Assembly: GCA_017994575.1 (NCBI GenBank)
Contig: JAGOKN010000001.1
Location: 1-49,998 of the forward strand
Direction of reading: 5' to 3'
Source: Nitrosomonas sp.
GTDB lineage: Bacteria; Pseudomonadota; Gammaproteobacteria; Burkholderiales; Nitrosomonadaceae
DNA: 49,998 bases
Part shown: positions 7,977 to 18,636 of the stretch, piece by piece
Position numbering within the stretch: position 1 is the stretch's first letter
Layout of the letters: each line of letters begins with the position of its first letter
The notes under the pieces: generated by a model
The model's input: the letters and a program-made list of their open reading frames with translations, nothing else
The model's database searches: none
What the model was told of the DNA's origin: nothing
Translations under genes and position numbers: made by a program

Positions 7977-8041
7977 CTCATTGCTCCTTCTAGCACAATG
8001 TCAAAGCTTAACTGCTTGTACAGTTTTTGGGGGCCACTTCA
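7760..8041 (-). mobile_element. IS3-family element, left-end remnant
   Basis: The minus strand starts with an IS end, TGAAGTGGCCCCCAAAAACT at 8041 inward, followed about 65 bases later by the orfA start at 7976. TGA-rich and CCCC-containing ends are typical of IS3 elements. The rest of the element (second half of orfA, all of orfB and the other end) is missing, and the break joins the tail of another gene near 7757. Confidence 0.65.
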
Positions 8042-8079
8042 GTCATCCTTGGCAGACGAAGCTTCGGAGGAGGCTCACT
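8042..8079 (-). pseudogene. Possible 5' scrap of a lost outer-membrane-factor gene
   Basis: A GTG overlaps the TGA of the FUSC gene and opens MSLLRSFVCQG before the IS3 end cuts in. In related ytcA-mdtNO operons an OMF gene (mdtP-like) follows, often with overlapping start. The scrap is too short to identify a family; position is the only support. Confidence 0.25.
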
Positions 8080-10171
8080 GCGCGTTCACGTTCAGCTCAA
8101 AGAGTTGGGAATGTCGATGATTCAATTGCTCGATGCGTTCGTGAACTGCGCGGGCAGCGGAAAGAAGTTCCCAATTGGGCATTGCTTCAGGGCTTTCTCC
8201 AGTTAGTGTCTTGGCTAGGGCATCCAGCGCTGAAGGCGGAGTCAGCAGTTCATCGACGGTCGCGTTCTCGGTCACCGGGGATGCGTTCTCGACGCGTTCG
8301 GCCAGGGTTTCCAACTGCCGAGCTGCACCGCTCAAGAAGCTCCGAATGGCTTCGGAGGCTGCCGGAGTCAGTTGAGGACCGGCGTGAAGCAGCAAGAGCT
8401 GGAAGAAATTGATAGCGAATAGGGCTTCCTGAGCCTTAGCCAGCCAGGTGGTGAGATCATCGGTAACGCTATCATGGGCATTCTGCCAGCCGGGTTCCAG
8501 TGCGACACGAGCCTGCAGTTCGCGGTTCTGGTTGAGCAGCTCCCAGCCTTGCAGTCTGGCCTTGTCGACCGCCTGATGCTTCTCGCCAAGATCGGTCAGA
8601 TCCTGACCGGCAAGGGCCAGCCCAGCGATACTGCGCAGCAGCCGAGCCAGGGTGGTATTGAGTGCCTTGCCCTCACGCTCCGGCCACAGCGTTGCCGAAA
8701 TGATCATATATACGATGACACCGACCAGTACGCCGATCATGCGGTCACGAATCTCGGTAATGTCGGTGGTCGGGCCAAAGCTGCCAAGCAGCGCCAACGC
8801 AAAGGTAAATGCCAGTTGAACGCCGGCATAGTTTGTCCGTGGTGAACCGGCCGCGATCCATGATCCTGCCGCGATGACCGGCAAAGTTATGGCGAGCAAA
8901 CCAACAATGCTGTCCAGGTGCGGCATGATAAAAACCGTGACCAACAAGCTGGTAACGCTACCGAGAGCAACGCCGACAACACGGGTCAATCCCTTCTGTG
9001 CCGCAGCACCCACGCTTGGCAGCGCAAGGATGATGCAGGTCAGCAATGCGGTATGAATGCCTGACCATTGCACTGCCGTATAGAACACGTAGCAAATCAT
9101 TGCTGCAAGCACCGTCTTCAGTGCAAACTGGCCGTAGACTGGATTACTGAACGCATCGGCCGCGAGCATTCCCGCCTTCGCTTTCGGCAACTCTGTCGGC
9201 GGCGACACATCGGCGTCGGCTGCCGCCTGCAACGCATGCATCATCTCGCGCAGGAGTCCGTCCAGACGGGTCGTAACAGGTATGTCGCCGAAAACTTCCG
9301 AAGTGTGTTCAAAGATCGTTCCCGCCGCCACTGCCGCCTCGAATGTCCGGCATGAGGCATGCAGGTCAGCCAGGTACTCGCTTTGAACGGGAGACAAGGG
9401 GCTGGCCGGAAGCTGAGAGAGGTGTGCCGCTGCTGTATGCAGACGATCAACCGCGGCGATCCGCATCAGGTGGCGAGCCTTGTCCCGGCCGTAAGCAGCA
9501 TCACCCTGGGCGGCAAAAGCCAGGTGCCGGTGCAGTGCAAGAATGCCGCGCTGCACCGTATCGAGACTAAGCCGGGGAATTTCGCGACCAAACCGGCGCG
9601 CTTCCAGTTGTCGATTGACGCCGTCCAGTTGGCGAAGAATTTCGTTCGTCAGCAGACGTACGGGCTTGGCTGGCAGCAGCAAAAAATTCACGATGATGGT
9701 TATCACGATGGGATAGACCGCAGCCACCCAGGCCCATAGTAACAGGCGGCTGACCATCTCGGGGTCGCTGTTAATATCGGGGAAGCTTTGCCCATAAATA
9801 ACGATCAGGGTAACGAGGTAACCGATAGGACCGAGCTTGCTGATCCGCATGAAGTACATGCCGCAGAAGGCGATGAAGCAGGCTCCGAGAATACGCAGCA
9901 AGGGAAAGTCGATAGTGAACTTGAGGAGCAGCATCGCCAGCGCCACGGCCAGAGTGACGCCGATCACCATGATGATGCCCGAGAGCTTGGTCAACACAGT
10001 GTTTTCCTGCGCCGTAAAGAACACCATGACCAGCGAAAGCGCCAGGAAAGGAACCTGCAGAGTCATTGAAATAACGATGATCAGCGCACTGCTTAACAGG
10101 CTCCGCCAAACCGCAGCCGCGCGTCCAGGAAACGGGGCCAACTCGCTGCGGATGACAGCACTCAATTGCAT
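8075..10171 (-). CDS. MdtO-like FUSC-family efflux protein
   Basis: The 698-residue inner-membrane protein has two membrane clusters (about residues 25-165 and 345-500), each followed by a long cytoplasmic helical domain. This is the duplicated fusaric-acid-resistance/aromatic-acid exporter (FUSC) architecture. Length and the neighbouring MdtN-like and YtcA-like genes make MdtO the closest named relative. It is expected to form an export system with the HlyD-type protein upstream (57 bases away) and an outer membrane factor. Composition is GC-rich, unlike its surroundings. The stop lies only about 33 bases from the IS3 end, where the third gene of such operons would start. Confidence 0.85.
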   Translation of the reverse strand: MQLSAVIRSELAPFPGRAAAVWRSLLSSALIIVISMTLQVPFLALSLVMVFFTAQENTVLTKLSGIIMVIGVTLAVALAMLLLKFTIDFPLLRILGACFIAFCGMYFMRISKLGPIGYLVTLIVIYGQSFPDINSDPEMVSRLLLWAWVAAVYPIVITIIVNFLLLPAKPVRLLTNEILRQLDGVNRQLEARRFGREIPRLSLDTVQRGILALHRHLAFAAQGDAAYGRDKARHLMRIAAVDRLHTAAAHLSQLPASPLSPVQSEYLADLHASCRTFEAAVAAGTIFEHTSEVFGDIPVTTRLDGLLREMMHALQAAADADVSPPTELPKAKAGMLAADAFSNPVYGQFALKTVLAAMICYVFYTAVQWSGIHTALLTCIILALPSVGAAAQKGLTRVVGVALGSVTSLLVTVFIMPHLDSIVGLLAITLPVIAAGSWIAAGSPRTNYAGVQLAFTFALALLGSFGPTTDITEIRDRMIGVLVGVIVYMIISATLWPEREGKALNTTLARLLRSIAGLALAGQDLTDLGEKHQAVDKARLQGWELLNQNRELQARVALEPGWQNAHDSVTDDLTTWLAKAQEALFAINFFQLLLLHAGPQLTPAASEAIRSFLSGAARQLETLAERVENASPVTENATVDELLTPPSALDALAKTLTGESPEAMPNWELLSAARAVHERIEQLNHRHSQLFELNVNAQ

Positions 10172-10228
10172 TGCTGCATCCAGCGTCGTTCGGATCGACC
10201 GATAGCCAGGGCTCTCACAATGCCAACC

Positions 10229-11281
10229 TCAGCGACCTGTGGTGGACCGGTTAGCCCCCATGATCGCCACGGCTGAAGCGCCAATCCGGAAAATAGTCGG
10301 ATCCGGTTGCTCCACGAGGATGCGCACCGGAAAACGCTGGGCGACACGTACCCAGTTGATGGAGCGCGGCACGCGGGGCAGGCCGCTGGTTTCGCCACCG
10401 CCATCATCCGGAAAAACGCCGTAGCCGACGGATTCGACGATACCTGCAAAGCGCTTGCCAGGATCGCTCAGCACATAGACCTGCGCCGCTTGCCCCGGCT
10501 TGATGTGAGCCAGGTCGGTTTCACGAAAGTTCGCCACCACATACCAGCGGCCGGTATTCGCCAGCGTAAATATCGGATGGCCCGCGGCAGCGAACTGACC
10601 AACAGAGGTTTTGAGGTTGATTACAGTACCGTCGAATGGCGCCTGTACTGTGGTGTATTCCAGATTGAGCCGGGCCAGTTCGATTTCCGCCTTGACAACT
10701 TCACGTTTGGCGACCAGGGCGTCGACACCACTGATGCCGGCTGTCGCCTTTTGCGCCTCAAGTACGGCAGTACTTAACTGGGATCGAGCACTGCGCTTGG
10801 CTGTACGCGCTTGATCGACTTGCTCGACTGAGATAAAGTTCTTACTCAGGAGTGGCTCCAGACGAGAAAGTGTATCGGCAGTTTGCTCGGCTGCGGCGCG
10901 AGCCTGTTCCACGCTGGCGTTGGCAGCGGCTGCGCCCAGCTTCTGCGAATTGACTGAGCGTTGCGTCAGCTTGATTTCGTTGTTCAGTGCTTCCAGACTC
11001 GCCTCAGCTTTGGCAAGGGCCGCCGCATAAGAACGCGAGTCAATGCGAAACAGAACATCATCCTTCTTCACGAATTCGTTGTCTTTGACAGCCAACTCAA
11101 CGATACGTCCGCTCACTTCAGGGGTAACGCTAATGGTGTCGGCATAGGCATAGGCGTCGTTTGTACGCGGTGCCGTGTCGATCCACCAGATCACGAAAAC
11201 GGCAAGACCAATAGCAATCAGCAGCAGCAAAAGGGTTATGTTTCGGCCCACCACGCCTTTATAATCCTTTTCTTGTGTCAT
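10229..11281 (-). CDS. MdtN-like HlyD-family membrane fusion protein
   Basis: The 350-residue protein has one N-terminal membrane anchor (about residues 14-33), then a biotinyl-lipoyl half (NDAYAYADTISVTPEVSGRI and the following VKDNEFVKKDDVLF), a coiled-coil hairpin rich in Ala, Gln and Lys (about 85-200), the second lipoyl half (TVQAPFDGTVINLKTSVGQF) and a beta-barrel region. It is the periplasmic adaptor linking the FUSC pump to an outer membrane channel. It sits between the ytcA-like gene (15 bases upstream) and the FUSC gene on one strand. Fully intact in appearance. Confidence 0.88.
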   Translation of the reverse strand: MTQEKDYKGVVGRNITLLLLLIAIGLAVFVIWWIDTAPRTNDAYAYADTISVTPEVSGRIVELAVKDNEFVKKDDVLFRIDSRSYAAALAKAEASLEALNNEIKLTQRSVNSQKLGAAAANASVEQARAAAEQTADTLSRLEPLLSKNFISVEQVDQARTAKRSARSQLSTAVLEAQKATAGISGVDALVAKREVVKAEIELARLNLEYTTVQAPFDGTVINLKTSVGQFAAAGHPIFTLANTGRWYVVANFRETDLAHIKPGQAAQVYVLSDPGKRFAGIVESVGYGVFPDDGGGETSGLPRVPRSINWVRVAQRFPVRILVEQPDPTIFRIGASAVAIMGANRSTTGR

Positions 11282-11296
11282 CGATATTACTCCGAA

Positions 11297-11566
11297 TCAG
11301 TTCTTGAAGAAAATCAACCAGCCACCTAACGCCAATGCGCTGGTCAGGGATACATAAGCCAGCGGCAAATAGCGTGGCCCAAAGTGAGCAAGCAGACCGT
11401 AAGCCCGCAGCAGCGAATGGATGAAACTGGTTGCAATGATGGCGCCAACAATGCAGAACAGCCAATCCGGAAAATAGGCCCCCAATACGGAGATTGATGG
11501 CGTGATGGCACAGCCATTCAGCAGGATGCAGAAGAGGGCATAAGAGAAATAAACGACTTTTTTCAT
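11297..11566 (-). CDS. YtcA-family lipoprotein
   Basis: The 89-residue protein has an N-terminal signal ending in the lipobox LLNGC (C19), then GAYFPDWLFCIVGAIIATSF and a second membrane segment near the C-terminus. This matches the small YtcA family encoded next to mdtNOP-type efflux genes. Its role in the pump is not established. It is the first gene of the operon and 15 bases upstream of the adaptor gene. Start is the ATG at 11566. Confidence 0.75.
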   Translation of the reverse strand: MKKVVYFSYALFCILLNGCAITPSISVLGAYFPDWLFCIVGAIIATSFIHSLLRAYGLLAHFGPRYLPLAYVSLTSALALGGWLIFFKN

Positions 11567-11920
11567 GAGAGCCGAATGTATCGGAAGAGGGTTTGACTGT
11601 CAATCTGACCGGAAAGTCATCCGAAATTGGCAAAATTTGTGTTCGATCAGCAGCAAAAAGCATTGAATTTACCTTCTTTTTTACCCTTCACGCAAAAAAC
11701 ACTCAAGAGGAAACGTTAGCGCATTCAGGAAATACACTGAAAAGATGGGCCTGGTTCAGATAGACCCGAAAGGATCAAAACTGAATCGCCCAGGATTTTC
11801 CGGAGATAAAATAATTTGAGAGAGGGAAGAGATGAAAAATCAAATCAGTTATTCTGATGTATGCTGATTCTCAAGGAATCCGAAGTTTCATAAAATGAAG
11901 ACATGAAATGGAGGAAGAAG
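11567..11920. other. Upstream region of the efflux operon and border of the island
   Basis: No gene is supported. It should contain the efflux operon promoter on the minus strand. GC content drops to the chromosomal level from about 11,660 on. Near 11,800-11,900 the DNA leads into an IS3-type gene remnant and may contain that element's end. No regulator gene for the operon lies here. Confidence 0.4.
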
Positions 11921-12174
11921 ATGGAATTACCGCACACCCAATATAGTCAGGAATTTCGGAAGGAATCAGTTAAGTTTTTCAAAGAAAGCGGATTGACTCT
12001 GGTTGAAGCAGCAAAACGACTGCCATTACCCAAGGGGTCGCGGTGAAATACGATCTGATTGAATCGATGCGACAAAGCCACTCGATTGCGCTCATGTGTC
12101 AGGTACTCGATGTATCCGAGATGGTGCGATTGATTGCACTCTATAAATTTTCAGTGAATACTCTTCAATTCTAA
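11921..12174 (+). pseudogene. IS3-family element with orfA and orfB reduced to stubs
   Basis: From ATG 11921, MELPHTQYSQEFRKESVKFF and FKESGLTLVEAAKRLPLPKG form the start of an IS3 OrfA, ending after 41 codons at TGA 12044-12046. A GTG overlapping that stop opens VKYDLIESMRQSHSIALMCQ and VLDVSE, the conserved beginning of OrfB, which then runs into unrelated sequence and stops at 12174. An internal deletion has removed the DNA-binding core and the whole DDE catalytic domain. Confidence 0.7.
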
Positions 12175-12202
12175 AAGTCACATCAGAAAACAACCGGAAA
12201 GT

Positions 12203-13141
12203 ATGGATACAATAGAACAAAAGTTAGAAGTTCGTTTAGGCCGCATACATGCCCGACAACGACTTGGAATTGAAGCAGCCCATGGACACCGTGTATTGGG
12301 TCAGGGATTAAATTTTTTCCATCCCGAAAACTGGTATTCGACACATGCATTGATTCGGCTTGCAATCCAGCTAGTGGGCATGTATGAACGTGGCCAAAGG
12401 AATGCACGCAACTTGCAGGTAAAGAAAAATTCGATTCATCTCGCACATTTACCTGACGAATTTCATGATTTCAGAATTCTGCATTTAACCGATTTGCACG
12501 TCGATATGGATGATCGGAATCTAAATGCGCTAATTCAAGCTGTAGCAAATTTACACTACGACATTTGTGTATTAACCGGGGATTATCGCGCCCAAACTCA
12601 TGGCGAGATTGATAGTGCAGTTGCCGGTATGCAGCGACTCGTTACGATGTTAAGACAGCCCATCTATGGCGTCCTAGGAAATCATGATTCGATACGTATG
12701 TTGCCGGCTTTGGAATCCATGGGAATCATCATGCTGATGAATGAAGTGGCGATCCTAGAAAAAGACGATGCAAAGATTTTTCTGGCCGGCGTTGATGATC
12801 CTCATTATTTCCGAGTAGATAATCTTGAGAAAGCGGCGCGAGACATCCCAGAACACGCAGTCTCACTGTTACTCTCCCATACACCGGAAATCTATCGTCA
12901 GGCAGCGCACGCCGATTTTGACGTCATGTTTTGTGGTCATACCCACGGCGGTCAAATTTGTCTTCCCGGTGGTATTCCTGTGACATTGGATTCCAATTGT
13001 CCGCGCTATTTGGGTGCTGGTAAATGGCGATATCACCAAATGCAGGGTTACACATCAGTGGGTGCAGGCACCTCAATAGTGAATGCCCGATTTAACTGCT
13101 TGCCGGAAGTGACTATTCACCACCTTTTAAAAGCTCAATAA
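12203..13141 (+). CDS. Metallophosphoesterase, YkuE/YaeI-like
   Basis: The 312-residue protein has all calcineurin-type metal motifs: DLH (97-99), GD (126-127), GNHD (159-162), a His in LLSHTPE and a final GHTHGG. A further N-terminal stretch of about 85 residues with no signal cleavage site precedes the domain. It is likely a two-metal phosphodiesterase or phosphatase, possibly acting on lipid headgroups as proposed for YkuE-like enzymes; the substrate is unknown. GGAAAG lies before the ATG. It converges with the CarS-like gene and their ends overlap by 7 bases. Confidence 0.85.
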   Translation: MDTIEQKLEVRLGRIHARQRLGIEAAHGHRVLGQGLNFFHPENWYSTHALIRLAIQLVGMYERGQRNARNLQVKKNSIHLAHLPDEFHDFRILHLTDLHVDMDDRNLNALIQAVANLHYDICVLTGDYRAQTHGEIDSAVAGMQRLVTMLRQPIYGVLGNHDSIRMLPALESMGIIMLMNEVAILEKDDAKIFLAGVDDPHYFRVDNLEKAARDIPEHAVSLLLSHTPEIYRQAAHADFDVMFCGHTHGGQICLPGGIPVTLDSNCPRYLGAGKWRYHQMQGYTSVGAGTSIVNARFNCLPEVTIHHLLKAQ

Positions 13142-13626
13142 GGTGTTTTGCGAATTCTAAGCAGATATAGCACACGCGAAATAATCAGTTCCCCAATCAG
13201 AAATGCCAATACAATCCAGAAAATCTGCTCATTGCTGATCGCCAATAAATCCTGACACCCTAGCAGCGGAAACAATGATTCCGGAATCTGATCAAGACCC
13301 AGCGCCATTGAACTGGGAGGCAAACTTAAACGCCGCTTGATGAAGCTTGAGAACATATCACCAGCCATAGATAGCATGCCAAATAGCAGACTGATCTGCA
13401 GAGGGACGGCAAAAACACTACCGATAGCAACTGACAGCAATAGTGCAGAAACAAGACCTCTAAAGGTTTTTGATGTGCCCAGAACAGGTCGACCATCTAC
13501 AAACAGCTGATTACAATCGATGGGATAATTTAATCTATTACCTGCGAATTTTGCCAGAAGAATAGGCGCCCCATTCACTCCCATGAGCCAGAACAATAAA
13601 ATGACTTCGGGCGGCAATTCATTCAT
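13135..13626 (-). CDS. CDP-archaeol synthase (CarS/DUF46)-like membrane protein
   Basis: A 163-residue protein with four or so membrane segments. Diagnostic blocks are NGAPILLAKFAGNRLNYPID, LFVDGRPVLGTSKTFRG and GDMFSSFIKRRL followed by GLDQIPESLFPLL. These match the PF01864 family, named for the archaeal enzyme that transfers CMP to digeranylgeranylglycerol phosphate. Bacterial members exist, but their substrate is not established. The start is taken at ATG 13626; an upstream TTG lacks a better ribosome-binding site. It overlaps the phosphoesterase gene tail to tail. Confidence 0.75.
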   Translation of the reverse strand: MNELPPEVILLFWLMGVNGAPILLAKFAGNRLNYPIDCNQLFVDGRPVLGTSKTFRGLVSALLLSVAIGSVFAVPLQISLLFGMLSMAGDMFSSFIKRRLSLPPSSMALGLDQIPESLFPLLGCQDLLAISNEQIFWIVLAFLIGELIISRVLYLLRIRKTPY

Positions 13627-13810
13627 TAGATACAAACCTGGCAAAAAACGGCTATTGGCATTAAATCGCCATTGAGGTTTATCAATAATTTCATCCGAAA
13701 CACCTTTCTTTTAATTTGGGCTCAAACTGTTGTTAGCATTGGAGGCTAACAAGCATCTGCCCCAAAAAAGACCAAATACTGATCAAGCAGAGTAACTTTA
13801 CCGGCCAGCG

Positions 13811-14902
13811 CTAATCATCAGCGGGCTTTCTGCGATAGATCTGATTTTGCAGCTTGTCCGCCAGTTTATTCAAAGTATTTTTCATTAATTTTGCCACAGG
13901 TCTTTCCACTGCAATATGAATCAAGAATGCCAGCAGCAGCATGCCAATGACAAGACTCCAGAATAAAATGTGCGCATTAATTTTGGTATAGGCCACGTTA
14001 TAAATCATAAAACCAAGGCCTTGGTGCAATAAGTATAGAGGATAAGTTATCGCACCCAGCCATAGCCAGTTTGCACGCCCGATCACACCTGTTTGCTTGC
14101 ATGCGACCATGCCCATGATGACAAAAAATGCACTGACAATCGCGGCAATGACAAAGGGACTCAAATCATTCCTGATGCGAATCTCAAACTCATGTACGTC
14201 GACCGTCGATTGATAGAGGGCGCATAACCAAGCTGCGACTATTACCAAACCACGAACCCAGGTCATTCCTCGGGACCAGATAAAGAAAAATGTTGCTCCG
14301 GCTATAAAATTGGCAGAATAATCATCCAGCAGTACAAAACGTAAATGAAACATCGGATAAATGACCAGTGCAACCGTAGCCACCAACCAGAAAATAAATA
14401 ATGATTCGATTTGCTGAACTCTGCCCAATAGCAGCACAATTGCCACCAACGCATAAAACTTGAGTTCCACAAACAAGGACCAATAGGCACTGTCAATCGA
14501 CTCCACATCCATGAAGCCGCTTAGCATCGACATATTGACCAGATATTGACTGAAGGTTGCTATGTAATCCGGTGATCCGATGGTCAGAATGGCAACAAAC
14601 GTGATGGTGCAGCATATCCAAAAAGCCGGATAAAGACGCACTAGCCTGGATAACACAAAATGCCTTAAGCTCCCACTGGAAGCAGTCATTAGAATGACAA
14701 ATCCACTGATCATGAAAAATAAATCAACGCCCAGATAACCGTATCTGAATAGAGAAGATAGCAATGGATAGGGTGCAATTGTTTGAAAATTCGCCGCAAA
14801 ACCATTCAGTGAATAATGATGAAAAACAACTGCCAATGCAGCAAGAAATCTCATCAAATCGAGCTCGTTAACTCTGCCAATGTTGGCATCGCGTGCGATC
14901 AC
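13811..14902 (-). CDS. Acyltransferase 3 family (OafA/YrhL-like) membrane protein
   Basis: About 363 residues with roughly ten membrane segments. The N-terminus shows the family signature RVNELDLMRFLAALAVVFHH, with the catalytic-type His in FHHYS, and FFMISGFVIL follows. Such enzymes O-acylate cell-surface sugars or lipids using cytoplasmic acyl donors. I prefer the GTG at 14902 because TAAGG lies nine bases before it; a TTG three codons upstream has no room for a site. It stands alone, so the acceptor glycan cannot be inferred. Confidence 0.85.
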   Translation of the reverse strand: MIARDANIGRVNELDLMRFLAALAVVFHHYSLNGFAANFQTIAPYPLLSSLFRYGYLGVDLFFMISGFVILMTASSGSLRHFVLSRLVRLYPAFWICCTITFVAILTIGSPDYIATFSQYLVNMSMLSGFMDVESIDSAYWSLFVELKFYALVAIVLLLGRVQQIESLFIFWLVATVALVIYPMFHLRFVLLDDYSANFIAGATFFFIWSRGMTWVRGLVIVAAWLCALYQSTVDVHEFEIRIRNDLSPFVIAAIVSAFFVIMGMVACKQTGVIGRANWLWLGAITYPLYLLHQGLGFMIYNVAYTKINAHILFWSLVIGMLLLAFLIHIAVERPVAKLMKNTLNKLADKLQNQIYRRKPADD

Positions 14903-15426
14903 ATTATTCAACCTTACTTGAGATTACGCTGAAGTTTAAAATGATGTTCCAGGATAGAACAACAATCACAACCCATCATTTGGAATTCCAAATCATTGTT
15001 TAAAATATCATACCTGCTTTTCAGGGTAGGCTTCTCCCAAAACACCGTACACTTTTTGAGAGAAGCATCAAATCGGTTGAATTATCCAACTTGCAAAAGC
15101 TAACCATTACCCGCTCACTCGAGTAATCCCAAATAAGCATTCACTTCTTCTCGAATCATGAAGGAAATTGCATATACCGGAAATGAGCGAAGAAGCTCAA
15201 AAAATAATTGTGCCGAGGTCTTCCGATAACAGGATGGTGTATCTGCGACTGTTTAGGCAATCATATATCCAAATTGCTTTGACGACGCACAAGTAGTAAC
15301 AAACTTGTGTAGGTTTTTGAGCAAAAATAAAATCAAATGATAAAATAAAACAAAAGCTTGCCTGGTCACACGAAACTTTCATATAGCTCTTTAGTCGTCA
15401 TAAACCAATAATTTACGTTAAGATTC
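14903..15426. other. Intergenic region between the acyltransferase and guaA
   Basis: About 520 bases with no supported gene. It holds a perfect 16-base palindrome at 14978-14993 and a weak hairpin, GCTTCTC/GAGAAGC, at 15030-15066. The remaining minus-strand frame near 15,200-15,380 lacks a start site and family features. No clear terminator with T run follows guaA. Confidence 0.4.
14978..14993. promoter_or_regulatory. Perfect 16-base palindrome upstream of the acyltransferase
   Basis: ATTTGGAATTCCAAAT reads the same on both strands and lies 76 bases upstream of the acyltransferase start. It could be an operator, but a palindrome of this length is expected about once by chance in a window this size. 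Confidence 0.25.
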
Positions 15427-16989
15427 TCATTCCCACTCAATCGTTGCCGGAGGTTTTCCAGAGATATCATAAACCACACGATTAATGCCACGAATTTCGT
15501 TGATAATTCGATTGGAAACTTTGCTTAATAACGAATACGGCAATTCTGCCCAATTAGCAGTCATAAAATCCTGGGTTTGCACAGCTCTCAATGCGATGAC
15601 ATATTCATACGTGCGTCCATCACCCATCACCCCCACGGATTTAACAGGCAAAAACACCGCAAATGCTTGCGAAGTCTTTTCATACCAACCGGAACGTTGC
15701 AATTCTTCGATGAAAATTTGATCGGCCTGTCTAAGTAATTCGGCATATTCATATTTTACCTCACCCAAGATGCGCACCCCCAATCCTGGGCCAGGAAACG
15801 GATGACGAAACACCATTTCGCGCGGCAAACCAAGCGCCAATCCTAGTTCACGCACTTCATCCTTGAACAATTCACGTAATGGCTCAAGCAACTTCAGGTG
15901 CATGCTGTCAGGCAAACCGCCCACGTTATGATGAGATTTGATCGTATGCGCTTTTTTGGTTTTCCCACCCGCAGATTCGATCACATCCGGATAAATGGTG
16001 CCTTGCGCAAGCCATTTGGCATCACTAATTTTTGCCGATTCACGCTGAAAAACCTCAACAAATTCTCGTCCGATAACCCGGCGTTTGGTCTCCGGATCTG
16101 TAATGCCCTGAAGATGCCGATAGAAATCGCGACTAGCATCAATATGAATCACTTTGACAGTCAGGTTATTGGCAAATGTTTCCATCACTTGCTTGGCTTC
16201 ATTTGCACGCAGTAATCCATTATCCACAAACACGCAAGTCAGTTGATCACCAATCGCGCGATGAATCAACGCAGCCGCTACAGAAGAGTCGACTCCTCCC
16301 GACAGTCCCAAAATCACTTGATCCTTTCCGACTGTCGCGCGAATCTTGCCAATCGCTTCATCCACATAATTTGGCATGTTCCAGTCATGACCTATACCGC
16401 AAATATCGTGCACAAAGCGATCAAGAATCGCTTTTCCCTGCAGGGTGTGAGTCACTTCAGGATGGAACTGAATGCCATAAAATTGACGCTGGTCATCGGC
16501 CATCGCGACAATTGGTGTGGCCGCATTATGCGCCATCATCTGGAAACCGGATGGCAAAGCAACCACTTTGTCACCATGACTCATCCAGACATCCAGGACG
16601 TTGTTTCCACTTACATTGGTACGATCTTTGATGTCCTCAAACAACGCACCATTGGATGTCGTCTGTATTTCCGCATAACCAAACTCACGCACCATTGCAT
16701 TTTCCACGACACCGCCTAATTGAGCCGCCATCGTTTGCATGCCATAACAAATGCCCAACACTGGAATATTGAGTTCAAAAACGATTTGCGGAGCGCGCGG
16801 CGTTTCCTCTTCAGTCACCGAAGCCGGACCACCTGAAAGAATGATGCCTTTGGGGGCAAAGTCTTGGATAAAATCTGCACTGACATCATATGGATGTAAT
16901 TCACAATAGACATTCGTCTCGCGAATTCGCCGTGCAATCAGCTGTGTATATTGAGAACCAAAATCCAGAATTAGAATTTTCTGATGCAT
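15427..16989 (-). CDS. guaA: GMP synthase (glutamine-hydrolysing)
   Basis: This 520-residue enzyme makes GMP from XMP, glutamine and ATP in the cytoplasm. The N-terminal class I amidotransferase domain has the nucleophile in GICYGMQ (C81) and the His-Glu pair in FHPEVTH. The ATP-pyrophosphatase domain carries the PP-loop GLSGGVDSS, and the C-terminal dimerisation domain ends with KPPATIEWE. Length is standard. AGGAACGGG precedes the ATG. It lies 12 bases downstream of guaB, forming the usual guaBA operon. Confidence 0.98.
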   Translation of the reverse strand: MHQKILILDFGSQYTQLIARRIRETNVYCELHPYDVSADFIQDFAPKGIILSGGPASVTEEETPRAPQIVFELNIPVLGICYGMQTMAAQLGGVVENAMVREFGYAEIQTTSNGALFEDIKDRTNVSGNNVLDVWMSHGDKVVALPSGFQMMAHNAATPIVAMADDQRQFYGIQFHPEVTHTLQGKAILDRFVHDICGIGHDWNMPNYVDEAIGKIRATVGKDQVILGLSGGVDSSVAAALIHRAIGDQLTCVFVDNGLLRANEAKQVMETFANNLTVKVIHIDASRDFYRHLQGITDPETKRRVIGREFVEVFQRESAKISDAKWLAQGTIYPDVIESAGGKTKKAHTIKSHHNVGGLPDSMHLKLLEPLRELFKDEVRELGLALGLPREMVFRHPFPGPGLGVRILGEVKYEYAELLRQADQIFIEELQRSGWYEKTSQAFAVFLPVKSVGVMGDGRTYEYVIALRAVQTQDFMTANWAELPYSLLSKVSNRIINEIRGINRVVYDISGKPPATIEWE

Positions 16990-17001
16990 TTCAACCCGTT
17001 C

Positions 17002-18519
<1,518 letters not shown>

Positions 18520-18636
18520 TTAATTCGACTTAGAATTCACCATATTTATGATTATTATGGTGTAATGGGATGAATCCTTAAATTGGCTAAACGAGATACC
18601 GATGAATCCCCAATCATTCATTCTGCGGAGCATTCG

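Noticed and set aside
6755..11776. Shared 13-mer CGAAAGGATCAAA near both island borders, as possible flanking direct repeats
   Set aside because: Pairs of 13-mers are expected by chance in 50 kb, and the surrounding bases do not extend the match.
15197..15382. Minus-strand 61-codon frame upstream of guaA's end
   Set aside because: Rich in Phe, Cys and Tyr as expected from AT-rich noncoding DNA, no ribosome-binding site and no recognisable pattern.
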